Assembly: GCA_937966555.1 (NCBI GenBank)
Contig: CALCLY010000016.1
Coordinates: 124,001 to 188,000 of the forward strand
Source: CALCLY01 sp900552775
GTDB lineage: Bacteria; Bacillota; Clostridia; UMGS1883; UMGS1540
Direction of reading: 5' to 3'
Length of the DNA stretch: 64,000 nucleotides
Position 1 is the stretch's first letter. The number at the start of each line of letters is the position of its first letter. Of this stretch, positions 51,580-60,394 are shown in pieces. A program made the position numbers and the translations under genes. A model generated the notes under the pieces. That model saw only the letters and a list, made by a program, of their open reading frames with translations. It had not been told where the DNA came from and made no database searches.

Positions 51580-51999
51580 TTAATATGAGCCGGAGCCGCG
51601 GCGGTAACCTCCGCGCTTAGACTCAACATTTCTCTTAATATCATGCATCTTTTCATCGCTTGCCTGTTTAAATTTTGCCATCTTATCTTCAAACGAAAGA
51701 TTTTCCTCGGCAGGCTTCTCCCATACGTATTCTGCAGGCTTTTTCGGTGCTGCCGGAGCCTCTATCTCCTGTGCCTTTCTTATGGAAAGACTGATTTTTC
51801 CGTTATTTTCAACGGAAACTACGTAAACGCGAACCTTCTGCCCCTCCTTGACATAGTCAGCAATATCGCGCACATATTCACGCGCCACCTCCGAAATATG
51901 CACAAGTCCTTTTTTTCCGTTTCCGATATCAACGAAAGCACCGAAATTGGTTACTCCGGTAACCTTACCGTCAATAATTTTTCCTACCTCAACTGCCAT
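51580..51999 (-). CDS. yabR: S1 RNA-binding domain protein (YabR-like)
   Basis: A 139-residue protein. The N-terminal S1 domain (GKIIDGKVTGVTNFGAFVDI, KGLVHISEVAREYV) is followed by a low-complexity basic tail (SKRGGYRRGSGSY). YabR-type proteins associate with ribosomes or RNA. Position after divIC copies the Bacillus yabP-yabQ-divIC-yabR order. Confidence 0.92.
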   Translation of the reverse strand: MAVEVGKIIDGKVTGVTNFGAFVDIGNGKKGLVHISEVAREYVRDIADYVKEGQKVRVYVVSVENNGKISLSIRKAQEIEAPAAPKKPAEYVWEKPAEENLSFEDKMAKFKQASDEKMHDIKRNVESKRGGYRRGSGSY

Positions 52000-52119
52000 A
52001 CGGGAAAATTTCCTCCTTATTTCTTTAACGGCGCAGCGCCGTTATTTTTATCTGATAGCCTTTTATATAAGTTCCTTATTTCATTTACAAATACGGCAGC
52101 GCCGCTGTCAAACATATGT

Positions 52120-52434
52120 CTACTTTCCCGTAACGTCAACGAAAACCGTTTCGTCCGAACGCACAAAGCCCAGCTTTTCCCTTGCGGTACGCTCTATATA
52201 TTCATCAGATTCACACATGGCTTCTTCATCGCTTATAGCCTGAACCTCGCGGTTCTTCTCGGCTATCTGTTCGTTCATACTTGCAATTTCACCGTTCAAA
52301 CTGTTCAATTTGCTTTGCTGACTTATAATTGCAACCGACATGTATATAATAAGCGCCGCCAAAAGCAGTGAGCCGATTTTAATGTGCCTGCCTTTTTTAT
52401 TTGTTTTTCCAGCCATTTTGCCGAAAGCCTCCAA
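52120..52434 (-). CDS. divIC: Septum formation initiator DivIC/FtsB family
   Basis: A 104-residue protein with a basic cytosolic N-terminus, one membrane helix (IGSLLLAALIIYMSVAIIS), a coiled coil (LNSLNGEIASMNEQIAEKN) and the typical extracytoplasmic end EYIERTAREKLGFVRSDE. DivIC acts in the divisome with FtsL. It is encoded between yabQ and yabR as in Bacillus. Confidence 0.92.
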   Translation of the reverse strand: MEAFGKMAGKTNKKGRHIKIGSLLLAALIIYMSVAIISQQSKLNSLNGEIASMNEQIAEKNREVQAISDEEAMCESDEYIERTAREKLGFVRSDETVFVDVTGK

Positions 52435-52513
52435 ACTTTAATGCGCGCCGTTTTGTGCGGCACCATATAATTAATATAATTATATACCTTTTTAAAGTAA
52501 ATGTAAAGTAAAA

Positions 52514-52966
52514 TTAATACATTTTCAACTGTTTTTTTTGATTTTTTATATTATTCTTTGTTTTGCACAAAAAACGCCTTGCTTTTCTGTTTATTTTTAC
52601 TATCTTTTTACCCGCAATTTCAAACGGTGCCGAAATTGTTTTTACCAAAAAAGCGGCACAGAGAGCCAAAACTTTAAAAAATCCAACCCACATTCGCATA
52701 AAAAGACCGCTCAGCGTAAGAAGGTACAAAACTGCGCCCGACAAAATCGCAACAAAAACAAAAAGACGAAGCTGACCGTCGTTATATCTGTACACCGCAA
52801 AAAAAGAAACTGCCGCAAGAATTACCCAAAGCAGAATATCCTGTGCGGCAACTGCTTTTACTCCGCCCCCGAACACCTTTCTCACGGCACGGAACATATC
52901 GAAAATCAGCGCGCACACCATTCCGCACACAAGAGAGGCGCAAAACGCTGTAAGCTCTGTATTCAC
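52514..52966 (-). CDS. yabQ: Spore cortex protein YabQ
   Basis: A 150-residue membrane protein with about five helices in the N-terminal two thirds (ELTAFCASLVCGMVCALIF, DMFRAVRKVF) and a basic tail. The opening and its place between yabP and divIC identify YabQ, which is needed for spore cortex formation in the outer forespore membrane. Sequence identity in this family is low, so context carries weight. Confidence 0.88.
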   Translation of the reverse strand: MNTELTAFCASLVCGMVCALIFDMFRAVRKVFGGGVKAVAAQDILLWVILAAVSFFAVYRYNDGQLRLFVFVAILSGAVLYLLTLSGLFMRMWVGFFKVLALCAAFLVKTISAPFEIAGKKIVKINRKARRFLCKTKNNIKNQKKQLKMY

Positions 52967-52980
52967 CGCCCGTCACCTGC

Positions 52981-53277
52981 CTACCTGAAAAGCTTAGACA
53001 AAAAGCTGCCGTGATTTTTTGTCTCCTCATCCGAATAATTGAGAGCGTCTATTTCGCCTTCAACCGCAACTTCACCGCTTTCAAGCGAAAGCTTGTTTAT
53101 GTGAAGCGCACTTCCCTTTATGATAAGCATACCCGCTTCTGTACTTAAAACTATGGTCTCTTCATCAAAGCTTTCAACATCCGTAACTCCCGAAATGCTT
53201 AGTTTTCTTCTGTTTTCCATTATCACATTCTGTGTAATTTCCTTTTGCTGAACCTTTGAAAATCTTTTTTCATCCAT
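52981..53277 (-). CDS. yabP: Sporulation protein YabP
   Basis: A 98-residue protein with the YabP/YqfC fold marks: MENRRKLSISGVTDVESFDEE, then LIIKGSALHINKLSLESGEV and VEGEIDALNYSD. YabP acts with YabQ in spore cortex assembly. The gene is 14 bases before yabQ. A long terminator stands just upstream, so the promoter must be in the short gap or inside it. Confidence 0.93.
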   Translation of the reverse strand: MDEKRFSKVQQKEITQNVIMENRRKLSISGVTDVESFDEETIVLSTEAGMLIIKGSALHINKLSLESGEVAVEGEIDALNYSDEETKNHGSFLSKLFR

Positions 53278-53286
53278 AAAGAAAAA

Positions 53287-53332
53287 CCCCCAAACTTAAA
53301 ATACTATATAATATAGTATTTAAGTTTGGGGG
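53287..53332 (-). terminator. Long intrinsic terminator between the HPr-like gene and yabP
   Basis: A 21-bp stem starting CCCCCAAACTTAAA and closing TTTAAGTTTGGGGG (53287-53332, one bulge). On the minus strand TTTTTC follows. It ends the HPr-like transcript. Confidence 0.9.
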
Positions 53333-53346
53333 CTCTTATTCCGTTT

Positions 53347-53583
53347 TCAGATCATAAATCTCTTAAGATCGTTCATAAGTGCTTCGCAATCTGCTGAACC
53401 GTTGCAATGAACTTCGGTTGTGATAGGCTTTGTAAGATCTAAGCTGAATATTCCCATGATAGACTTTGCGTCAACAATATATCTGCCGGACTTCAAATCA
53501 ATATCACAGCTGTATTTGCTTACAATATTTACAAAGTCTTTAACGTCTCCGATTGATGCCAGTGAAATTTCAAATGTTTTCAT
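53347..53583 (-). CDS. HPr-like protein lacking the phosphocarrier histidine
   Basis: A 78-residue protein with the HPr fold pattern. DAKSIMGIFSLDLTKPITTEV matches the HPr segment with the regulatory Ser46 (KSIMG), and the end EALMNDLKRFMI fits the last helix. The N-terminal active site, normally G-x-H-(A)-R-P-A, reads SIGDVKDFVNIV, without His. It therefore cannot carry PTS phosphate but could be a Crh-like regulatory paralogue phosphorylated at Ser; that is inference. Monocistronic, with its own terminator. Confidence 0.82.
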   Translation of the reverse strand: MKTFEISLASIGDVKDFVNIVSKYSCDIDLKSGRYIVDAKSIMGIFSLDLTKPITTEVHCNGSADCEALMNDLKRFMI

Positions 53584-53685
53584 AGTTTAGACCACCTTTC
53601 TTTATTTACAGATTTATTATACACTGTTTTTTCCGCAAAGTCAATGAAAAGCAGAAAATTTTAATGCATTGTTTACATTATCCGG

Positions 53686-54162
53686 TTATTTTGCCACATC
53701 GGCAAGCCCGAAGCGTATAATTTTCGAAAGGTCGGAAAGCGACATCTCCACCTGGCAGCCTATTTTCCCGCCGCTGAATGTAACTGTCTCAAAATCCTCC
53801 GCCGTAACATGAAACGTTGTTTTAAAAAACTTTTTCATACCTATCGGCGAGCAGCCCCCGTGAACATAGCCTGTCAGCGGAAGAAGCTCCTTTGATTTTA
53901 TCATATCCACAGATTTTTCCCCGACGGCTTTTGCGGCTTTTTTAAGGTCAAGCTCCATGTTTGACGGAATTACAAAGACATAATGCGTATTGCTTTTTCC
54001 CGCTGTTACAAGAGTTTTGAAAACCGTTTTCTCCTCTTTCCCGAGAAGTTGCGCAAGCTCCGTTCCGCTCACGGCTTCCGGAAGATCTAAAAAATAGCTC
54101 TTATATTTAATCTTTTTTCCGTCCAGAAGACGCATGACATTTGTTTTTTCTTCCATACTCAC
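53686..54162 (-). CDS. ybaK: Cys-tRNA(Pro) deacylase YbaK/EbsC
   Basis: A 158-residue editing protein that hydrolyses mischarged Cys-tRNA(Pro). Typical segments are TNVMRLLDGKKIKYK, GKEEKTVFKTLVTAGKSNTHYVFVIPSN with the catalytic Lys region, and GYVHGGCSPIGMKK. Its ATG overlaps the MFS gene stop by 4 bases, so it is the last gene of a deoR-MFS-ybaK operon. Confidence 0.94.
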   Translation of the reverse strand: MSMEEKTNVMRLLDGKKIKYKSYFLDLPEAVSGTELAQLLGKEEKTVFKTLVTAGKSNTHYVFVIPSNMELDLKKAAKAVGEKSVDMIKSKELLPLTGYVHGGCSPIGMKKFFKTTFHVTAEDFETVTFSGGKIGCQVEMSLSDLSKIIRFGLADVAK

Positions 54163-55382
54163 ATAAACTCCTTTTTAAATTTCTTCCATTTGCCGCAGAC
54201 AGGCAAAAGAAATGCCGCTCCCAAAAACGTAACAGCGCACCAAAGTATAATAACCGCGTTCCAGCCAAAGCGCTCCGAGACCGCGGCAAAGCCGTATGTT
54301 GAAGCCGCACAGCCTACATATGACGTTGCGTTTAAAATTCCGGTCATTGCAGACACCTTTCCGATTTTTGAAAAGTGCAGCGGCACCATGCTTATAAGCA
54401 TGAGATTTATCCCTTGCATGCAGCCGGTAATCATCGCCGACAGAGCTATCGACACCGCAACGCTGCTTCGGTAAAAAAGCGCCATGAGCACACAAAGCGC
54501 AAACGCCGCGGCAAAAATCTCAACCGAAAACAAAACCTCTTCCTTAAAAAATCTTTTATGCAGAAAAGCAAAAAACCTGAGGCTTACAACCGTGAAAACA
54601 GGAACCGCAACTGTTGTCAGTATGGAAATTTCCGTGCCGAGATGAAAGTTTTCGTTTATAAAAGAAGGCATCCACGTCGTTATCCCCTCTTTCAGCATCC
54701 CCTGAAGCAATACGGCGGCGCTTACGGGAATCAGCCCTGAAGTGAACACCGCCGCCGAAAGAGGCATGTCAGACGTTTTTTGCGGAGCCCTCTCAATCCG
54801 ACTCGGCTCTTCACGGATATTTTCTATCCCGGCCGCCCAGAGCAAACCCATCAGGGCAGCCGCGCCGGCGCCGATGAAAAACACCGAGCGCCATCCGAAA
54901 AGCATTATGCAGAGCGGCGACAGCATATACACGCATACCGTTCCGGCCGCACTTGCTATGCTCACATCGACAATCGCTTTTTTACACCTTTGCGGCGAAA
55001 GTCTTTCCGACATTATTTTGCAGAGCGGCGGCCAGAAAAAGGACTGCGCAAAGCCGTTTAAGCACCATACGACCGTCATTTTTTCCGCGCTGTCGCATAC
55101 GGGCATGAGGACATTAAAGAGCGCCGTGGCGGAAATCCCCGCCAAAATCAGTGTTTTGCCGTTTATTTTATCTCCGAGTATTCCGCTGACAACCTGTCCC
55201 GCTCCGTACGAGACAAAGCTTGCCGTGGCAACCGCTCCGAGAGCGGATTTTGCAAATCCTTCCGAAACGACTATTTCCGCAATAACCGCCGCAAAGTTTG
55301 CTCTTGTCAGATAGCTTACAAAATATACAAGCCAGCAAATAGCGCAGAACCATCGCTCGCTTGCGCGTATTTTTTCTCTCAC
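54159..55382 (-). CDS. MFS transporter of the organophosphate antiporter (GlpT/UhpT) type
   Basis: A 407-residue protein with 12 predicted helices. The opening FVSYLTRANFAAVIAEIV, then SYGAGQVVSGILGDKINGK and FFWPPLCKIMSERL, match the OPA group that exchanges phosphate for glycerol-3-phosphate or hexose phosphates. Operon position after a DeoR regulator, which typically senses sugar phosphates, agrees. The exact substrate is unknown. Confidence 0.88.
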   Translation of the reverse strand: MREKIRASERWFCAICWLVYFVSYLTRANFAAVIAEIVVSEGFAKSALGAVATASFVSYGAGQVVSGILGDKINGKTLILAGISATALFNVLMPVCDSAEKMTVVWCLNGFAQSFFWPPLCKIMSERLSPQRCKKAIVDVSIASAAGTVCVYMLSPLCIMLFGWRSVFFIGAGAAALMGLLWAAGIENIREEPSRIERAPQKTSDMPLSAAVFTSGLIPVSAAVLLQGMLKEGITTWMPSFINENFHLGTEISILTTVAVPVFTVVSLRFFAFLHKRFFKEEVLFSVEIFAAAFALCVLMALFYRSSVAVSIALSAMITGCMQGINLMLISMVPLHFSKIGKVSAMTGILNATSYVGCAASTYGFAAVSERFGWNAVIILWCAVTFLGAAFLLPVCGKWKKFKKEFM

Positions 55383-56152
55383 TTTTTCATCCCTCCGTGC
55401 AGCCTGTATCCGTTTTCCTCGTACAAAGCCGCAATCGCACCGTCTACCGCGCTGTCGGTTATGTATTCAAAGCTTTTTTCCGCATCGCAAATCTTAAAAA
55501 AAGCGTTTTTTTCTATTTTGCTGCTGTCCGCAAGAATAAAAACTCTGTCGGCATTTTCAACAAGGGCTTTTTGCATGGGGGCGATCTCCTCCACATAGTC
55601 CTGAATTCCGCATGCCAGAGATACCGCCGAAATGCATATAAAGGTCTTGGAAATATGGTATTTTTCTATTTCCTCCACGGTTCTCATTCCGAAAAAGCAA
55701 TGCTCGGCACGAAGATACTTTCCGCCTGCCAGATAGATTTCAATACCGTCATCATCGTGCAGAATATTAAAAACATCGGCAGAATAAGTAAGAATCTTTA
55801 AATTTTTAAACCTGCCGCGGATTTCTCTCGCCAGAGCCGCAGCCGTGCTGCCCGAATCCACCGAAATGATATCCCCGTCGTTTATAAAAGACATCGCTTT
55901 TTTGCAAAGCTCGCTTTTTAAAGTGCTGTTCTCATCATTTCTCACAGACAATGCGCGAAACTCCTTCATCCCGGGGCGTGCAACAGCGCCTCCGTGCACG
56001 CGGCGAAGCTTTCCGGACTGCTCAAGCCGCTTTAAATCACGTCTGACCGTCTCATCAGAAACACCGTAAAGTTCTGTAAGCTCCGTAACCGTTACGGAAC
56101 CTTTCTTGCTTACCAGCTCACATATTCTCTCATGTCTGTCATCAGTAAGCAT
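55379..56152 (-). CDS. DeoR-family transcription regulator
   Basis: A 257-residue repressor. The N-terminal winged helix has the DeoR signature (RHERICELVSKKGSVTVTEL, VSDETVRRDLKRLEQSGKL, RRVHGGAV). The C-terminal sugar-phosphate sensor contains DSGSTAAALAREI and FILADSSKIEKNAF. ATG 56152 was chosen, with a GGGGTGAG site; the frame extends 20 codons more without one. It heads the operon with the OPA transporter and ybaK and probably regulates it. Confidence 0.92.
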   Translation of the reverse strand: MLTDDRHERICELVSKKGSVTVTELTELYGVSDETVRRDLKRLEQSGKLRRVHGGAVARPGMKEFRALSVRNDENSTLKSELCKKAMSFINDGDIISVDSGSTAAALAREIRGRFKNLKILTYSADVFNILHDDDGIEIYLAGGKYLRAEHCFFGMRTVEEIEKYHISKTFICISAVSLACGIQDYVEEIAPMQKALVENADRVFILADSSKIEKNAFFKICDAEKSFEYITDSAVDGAIAALYEENGYRLHGGMKK

Positions 56153-56229
56153 TTTCTCACCCCAAAATCCAAACTTTATCAATATAATACCACATAAAAC
56201 CACAAAAGTCAATATGTAAATGCAAAAAA

Positions 56230-56547
56230 GGGCTGTTTAAAAGCCACAACCCGATAAGGAAGTATTGGTTTTGAAAGCTGTTCTTTAAGTTTATACTTCG
56301 TAAATAGGCGGTCGTATACGTCAGTATTACGACCGCCTGTTTTCTTGTCTAAATCTTAAACTCCGACCTTCAAAACTGCTCTGCACCCTGTAAACAATAT
56401 TTTTTGATGAAGTTCAAGGCAAAAAAGCGAGTAATCCTGTCGGATTTCGAGCCTTTTTTAACGCTGAAATTCGCAAAAAAGATGTTTAGCAGGGCAATAC
56501 TTCCTTGCCGGGCTGTGGCTAAAGCCAGTTGACTTTTTAAACAGCCC
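56230..56547. repeat. MITE-like element with inverted ends
   Basis: A 318-bp element filling the gap between the DeoR and membrane-protein genes. The left end GGGCTGTTTAAAA, followed by GCCACAACCCG and AAGGAAGTATT, is repeated inverted at the right end (TTTTAAACAGCCC at 56535-56547), with a 13-16 base extra segment in the right arm. A strong internal hairpin lies at 56307-56337 (GGCGGTCGTA / TACGACCGCC). There is no transposase and no clear target duplication. A minimal copy of the ends occurs at 5461-5498. Confidence 0.65.
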
Positions 56548-56571
56548 CCACCGTGTAACTTCCGGGCATTT

Positions 56572-57072
56572 TTACTTTGATTTTTTAACTTTTCTGCCAT
56601 AATAAATATATGTTGCTATCATATACGCGGCTATACAAATATAAACAAATATAAATGCAACCTGAATATTTGTGGGATGCTTGCCGATTGCGTCCATACA
56701 TTTCTGGAAAAGCACGGAAATGCGAAGCGCATCCATAACAAGCTTAAATTTGTCAAAATAGCGTATTACCGCTAAAAGAAACGCGCCGCCGGCAAAATAC
56801 GGAATCCATCTTAAAAACTTTCTGTCCTTCTTCACAAAATACAAAACCACGCCGGCAATAAGCGCCGCATCGCAAAGCCATATGAGTATACTTACAAAAA
56901 GTCTTGTCCCGAGAATATAAGAGGAATTGAGCCAGCGATAAATATAAAGCAGCGCAATTGCGGACACAAGACCGATAGCGGTTGTGAGAACCACCATATT
57001 GTCAATGTGCTCTCTTTCTTCTTTTGTAAGCTTATTTGAATTATTGTGAACCTTCGTTTTTTCTTTCGCCAT
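56572..57072 (-). CDS. Four-helix membrane protein, unrecognised
   Basis: A 166-residue protein with a charged N-terminus (MAKEKTKVHNNSNKLTKEER) and four hydrophobic segments, near residues 27-46, 55-83, 87-105 and 135-158, ending in a Lys-rich tail. No family motif is recognised. A GGAGGTGG-type ribosome site precedes ATG 57072. It is monocistronic, with the MITE-like element downstream. Confidence 0.78.
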   Translation of the reverse strand: MAKEKTKVHNNSNKLTKEEREHIDNMVVLTTAIGLVSAIALLYIYRWLNSSYILGTRLFVSILIWLCDAALIAGVVLYFVKKDRKFLRWIPYFAGGAFLLAVIRYFDKFKLVMDALRISVLFQKCMDAIGKHPTNIQVAFIFVYICIAAYMIATYIYYGRKVKKSK

Positions 57073-57153
57073 GTTGCCACCTCCTTTTAGTTACTGTATA
57101 ACATATAATATACAGTTTTTTTCTCCAAAAGTCAAGTTTTTTACGCTATTTTT

Positions 57154-57926
57154 TTATTTTTTTGCGTTTTTGTTTCTCATAAGCGTTTTTATAATTTTTT
57201 CATGCTTGCCGTGCTGTATATTCGGGAAAGCTTTGAAAATACGTCTGTGAACCATATTGTGTCCCGCATAAAGTTCCTCGAGACGCTTTTTTGCATTTTC
57301 AGCAGCAGCTTTTGCATTTTCGTTTCTTTCCTTAAGCACGTTTGTTTTTTCGGAAAGCTCTGTTCCTATATTTTCGGAAACGCCGTTTAAAATTTCCTCC
57401 AGCTCTTCAATTGCACGCAGACGGCGCGGAAGCTTCATAAGGTTTATTATCGTTATCACAAAGTCCGCCGCAAGCACCGCGCCGAAAAACAGGGCGCCCA
57501 TAAGCGACAGCCAGCGAGGCAGTATCCCTATAAGTTTTAAAATAAACGGATGCACAAGTCTTATTATAAAAACACAAGCCAGACCCCACAGCACCGAAAA
57601 CTTAAGGCACACATACCCTTTTATGTTAAACGGCATTTTGAATAATCCCACCACTTTTGGTTAAAGAATTTTTCAAGCACAAAACCCGTTATAAATTCTA
57701 TAAATGACGTAAGAAGCAGCGACAGTATAAAAAGCAGCGGCAAATTATCCCGAAACGGCATAAGACAAAGCGAAACAAAAAGCATTCCGAAGCCGTATAT
57801 CGGACATATCGGGCCGTTGCAGAAGCCGCGGTTTACAAATTTGCCCGTATTGAGCGCCGCAAACACCACCTCCGAACACCAGCCGAGAAACGCATATATC
57901 AGAAATACCCATACAGACTGCAGCAT
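57154..57926 (-). pseudogene. CmpB-type membrane protein gene (PF06541-like) split by a frameshift
   Basis: The first frame (57926 to 57621, 101 residues) carries LIYAFLGWCSEVVFAALNTG, FCNGPICPIYGFG and then WWDYS. The second frame (57654 to 57154) continues with MPFNIKGYVCLKFSVLWGL and HPFI. In intact relatives these join as WWDYS-x-x-PFN-(I/L)-x-G. One missing A in TCAAAATG (near 57643) restores the join: TAT TCA AAA ATG CCG. After four or five helices the second part ends in a 90-residue charged coiled coil. It is either a single-base deletion or two coupled genes; the second frame has only GTG starts. The next gene upstream is 5 bases away. Confidence 0.7.
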
Positions 57927-57930
57927 AAAA

Positions 57931-58800
57931 TCAAATCCTTTCGCAGATTATTTTTTCAAATTTGCCGCCGCGTTCTTCGTAAAGCTTCGGCAAAACAAGT
58001 TCAAGCGGAACGCCCTCTCTTACGGGCACTTTATTTTCGCAAGCCGTTTTAACGGACGTAAATACAAAATCCGCCGCGCGGCACGCACCGCGTATCACAT
58101 CCCCGTCGGCAAGCACCGAACCCGTCAGAACGCTTGTAAAAAGGTCACCCGTTCCGGGGTAATGCGCATGGCTTAAATAGGGATTTGTAATTTTGTATGC
58201 TTCTTTTAAAGCTTTATCGTACACCACAACGGAAACTCTGTTTTCCCCGCACGGCACGCTTGTCACAAGAACATACCGCGGACCGTATTCGGAAAGCTTT
58301 GCGGCACACTCCAATGCCTCTCTCTCATTTTGAGGAGGACACGCACAATCGGTTAAAAGCGCAGCCTCCGTACCGTTCGGAGTAATAATATCCGCACTTT
58401 TTATAAGCGACTTCATAGCGTCTATTATATCTGTTCCAAAACACTCGTACACCTTTCCGTCATCGGCAAAAACAGGGTCCACCACCTTAAGCGGCGCCGC
58501 GGTTTTCATAATAAAATCCGCTGCAATGTCCGCCTGGCGCGCATTGCCGAGAAACCCCGTATACACCGCATCAAAAAAAAGTTTCTCTCTTTCCCAGTGA
58601 GCCAGATATGAAGGCAGCGTATCCGAAAGATCCGTCAGTGTGTAATTATCGTAAAAGCCGGTTATTGTGGAAAGCACCGCCGTCGGCACAGGGCAGGTCT
58701 GGTGCCCGAGAGCAGACATCACGGGAATTACCACCGTGAGCGAGCTTCTTCCGAACCCGGCAATGTCATGCATTGCCGCAACTTTTTTTGGTATAGCCAT
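57931..58800 (-). CDS. pdxY: Pyridoxal/pyridoxamine kinase
   Basis: A 289-residue ribokinase-family enzyme of the PdxY/PdxK group. It opens with the substrate motif MHDIAGFGRSSLTVVIPVMS, followed by LSTITGF and the ATP/anion-hole motif PGTGDLFTSVL containing the catalytic Asp. It salvages vitamin B6. ATG 58800 follows AAAGGAGAAAAAG; 7 codons upstream are in frame but unlikely used. A hairpin (58856-58878) lies in the leader. Confidence 0.9.
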   Translation of the reverse strand: MAIPKKVAAMHDIAGFGRSSLTVVIPVMSALGHQTCPVPTAVLSTITGFYDNYTLTDLSDTLPSYLAHWEREKLFFDAVYTGFLGNARQADIAADFIMKTAAPLKVVDPVFADDGKVYECFGTDIIDAMKSLIKSADIITPNGTEAALLTDCACPPQNEREALECAAKLSEYGPRYVLVTSVPCGENRVSVVVYDKALKEAYKITNPYLSHAHYPGTGDLFTSVLTGSVLADGDVIRGACRAADFVFTSVKTACENKVPVREGVPLELVLPKLYEERGGKFEKIICERI

Positions 58801-59050
58801 ACTTTTTCTCCTTTTTTTCACTGCTTTCGCATAAAAAAATCCCCATAAAATTTAACAGACCGCCGGTGGAGCGGTCTGCAAAAAGGAGGGAAAATGAAAA
58901 AAGTTTTGTGTATCGGTTATGGTACATTAATATAATAACACAATAGTCAAATTTATGCAATGTAAAAAGTGAATAAAATTATTTTTAATATATGTGACAT
59001 ATTAACAAAAATAAACATATTCGCATTTTTTGCGAAAAAACTTGGTAAAA

Positions 59051-59719
59051 TCACCTTCCGCGCAGCCGTTCCGAAAGCCGTTTTGGCGCATCTTTTGCGT
59101 TTCCCCACGGCATATCCGAATTGCGGTAATCAAATTTTAAAATAAATCTGTCGTTATCTCCGGAATCCTCTTTAAGACGCTCTGTCTGAAAATCAATAAA
59201 TTTTTCCGCCGCGGAATCGCTCATGCTTTCAAGACACATTATAAAATGTTTCATACACATTCCGCCGCTTTTATAATACTTCTCCGCAAAATCCGCCTCC
59301 GAGGAGAGAAGATACGAAAAATTTTCGGCACATTCCGCCAGCTGCCCCGAAATCCTTTCGCATGCCGCGCACGACGAAAAAGCATCTTTCAATGCCTCCG
59401 AAACCGCCGCACGGCGCGACTTGCCGCCGAAAAATTTCTTTTTGCCGTCCGTCTCCAAAAGTTTTAAAACGTCCGCACTTCTTGTCTGCATCATAAGCGC
59501 GGGGCTTAATTTATTGTCACGCTCAAGCATTTTTCCGTAATGGCGTGCACAAAATCCTTTTGCATTTGTAAGTATGCGCACATCGGGCTCCATCATTGCC
59601 GCACCCGTAAAATATCTCAAAGCATCTTCTTCAAGCTTTTTTTCAATTGTGCACAAAACACAGCCGCGGTTCTCTTCCATCGCTTCCGTCAGCGGTATTG
59701 TGTAAATTCGCTCTTTCAT
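59051..59719 (-). CDS. DUF6062-like Cys/His-rich protein
   Basis: A 222-residue soluble protein with repeated Cys motifs (CVLC near 20, GFCARHYGKML near 56, CAACERI near 117, GGMCMKHF near 152). The two C-x-x-C ... C-x-x-H sets look like a duplicated metal-binding helical unit, matching DUF6062, known from Clostridia. Function is unknown. It ends 9 bases before nothing on its own strand but starts 9 bases after the pgsA stop, so the two are probably cotranscribed. Confidence 0.78.
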   Translation of the reverse strand: MKERIYTIPLTEAMEENRGCVLCTIEKKLEEDALRYFTGAAMMEPDVRILTNAKGFCARHYGKMLERDNKLSPALMMQTRSADVLKLLETDGKKKFFGGKSRRAAVSEALKDAFSSCAACERISGQLAECAENFSYLLSSEADFAEKYYKSGGMCMKHFIMCLESMSDSAAEKFIDFQTERLKEDSGDNDRFILKFDYRNSDMPWGNAKDAPKRLSERLRGR

Positions 59720-59728
59720 TTTGTAACC

Positions 59729-60259
59729 TCACTGCGTCTTCTTCACACTTATAAAGAAAAACAGATATCTTAAAAACGCAAGCGCCGCAAAAAGCACCGG
59801 CAGCCATTGCAGAACAACCGTTATCCCGTAAGACAGCACCCCGTGAAAAAGAATGAGCGACACCACGCACACAGACGTAACAACCGTTGCCGCTTTGCCG
59901 CTTGCCTTTGCCGAAATCACAACGCCGAGTTTATAAAGTATCGAGCCGCCTACAACCTGAATAACCTCTTTGCATAAAATCATTATAACCACAGCTTTCG
60001 GCATAAGACCGCACGTTGCCATAGATATAAGCACCGTAAGCTGCATTCCTTTGTCTGCCAGGGGATCAAGAATTTTTCCGAGGTCGGTTACCATATTGAA
60101 ATGCCTTGCAATATACCCGTCTAAAATATCTGTCAGGCATGCGGCAACAAAAACCGCCGCCGCAGTTTCTATTTTACCGATGTAAAAAAGTCTTGCCGTA
60201 ATCGGAATCAGAATTATTCTGATAAGCGACAGGAAATTCGGTATGTTCAAAAAAATCAC
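59729..60259 (-). CDS. pgsA: CDP-diacylglycerol-glycerol-3-phosphate phosphatidyltransferase
   Basis: A 176-residue membrane enzyme for phosphatidylglycerol synthesis. The CDP-alcohol phosphotransferase motif D-x-x-D-G-x-x-A-R-x(8)-G-x(3)-D-x(3)-D is intact in DILDGYIARHFN ... LGKILDPLADK. The opening IPNFLSLIRIILIPI is typical of PgsA. First of a pair with the DUF6062 gene. Confidence 0.93.
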   Translation of the reverse strand: MIFLNIPNFLSLIRIILIPITARLFYIGKIETAAAVFVAACLTDILDGYIARHFNMVTDLGKILDPLADKGMQLTVLISMATCGLMPKAVVIMILCKEVIQVVGGSILYKLGVVISAKASGKAATVVTSVCVVSLILFHGVLSYGITVVLQWLPVLFAALAFLRYLFFFISVKKTQ

Positions 60260-60348
60260 TCCTGAATAATATCTCTCAATATATAATAAGCTATTATATT
60301 ACAAAATTTTCACAAATGCAAGAAAAATATTAACGTCAAAAATCAAAA

Positions 60349-60381
60349 GGGCAACATGTGCCTTCAAAACACATATTGCCC
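60349..60381 (-). terminator. Intrinsic terminator of trpS
   Basis: Stem GGGCAACATGTG / CACATATTGCCC (60349-60360 and 60370-60381, one mismatch), followed on the minus strand by TTTTGATTTTT. It is 14 bases after the trpS stop. Confidence 0.85.
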
Positions 60382-60394
60382 ACAGAATACAATA

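Noticed and set aside
56370..56600. 76-codon minus-strand frame across the MITE-like element
   Set aside because: It starts inside the end of the membrane protein gene in another frame and runs through repeat sequence; not a gene.
58894..58935. 13-residue ORF (MKKVLCIGYGTLI) with a perfect AAGGAGGG site divergent from pdxY
   Set aside because: It may be the stub of a lost gene or a leader peptide, but it is too short and lies in the pdxY promoter region; no downstream plus-strand gene uses it.
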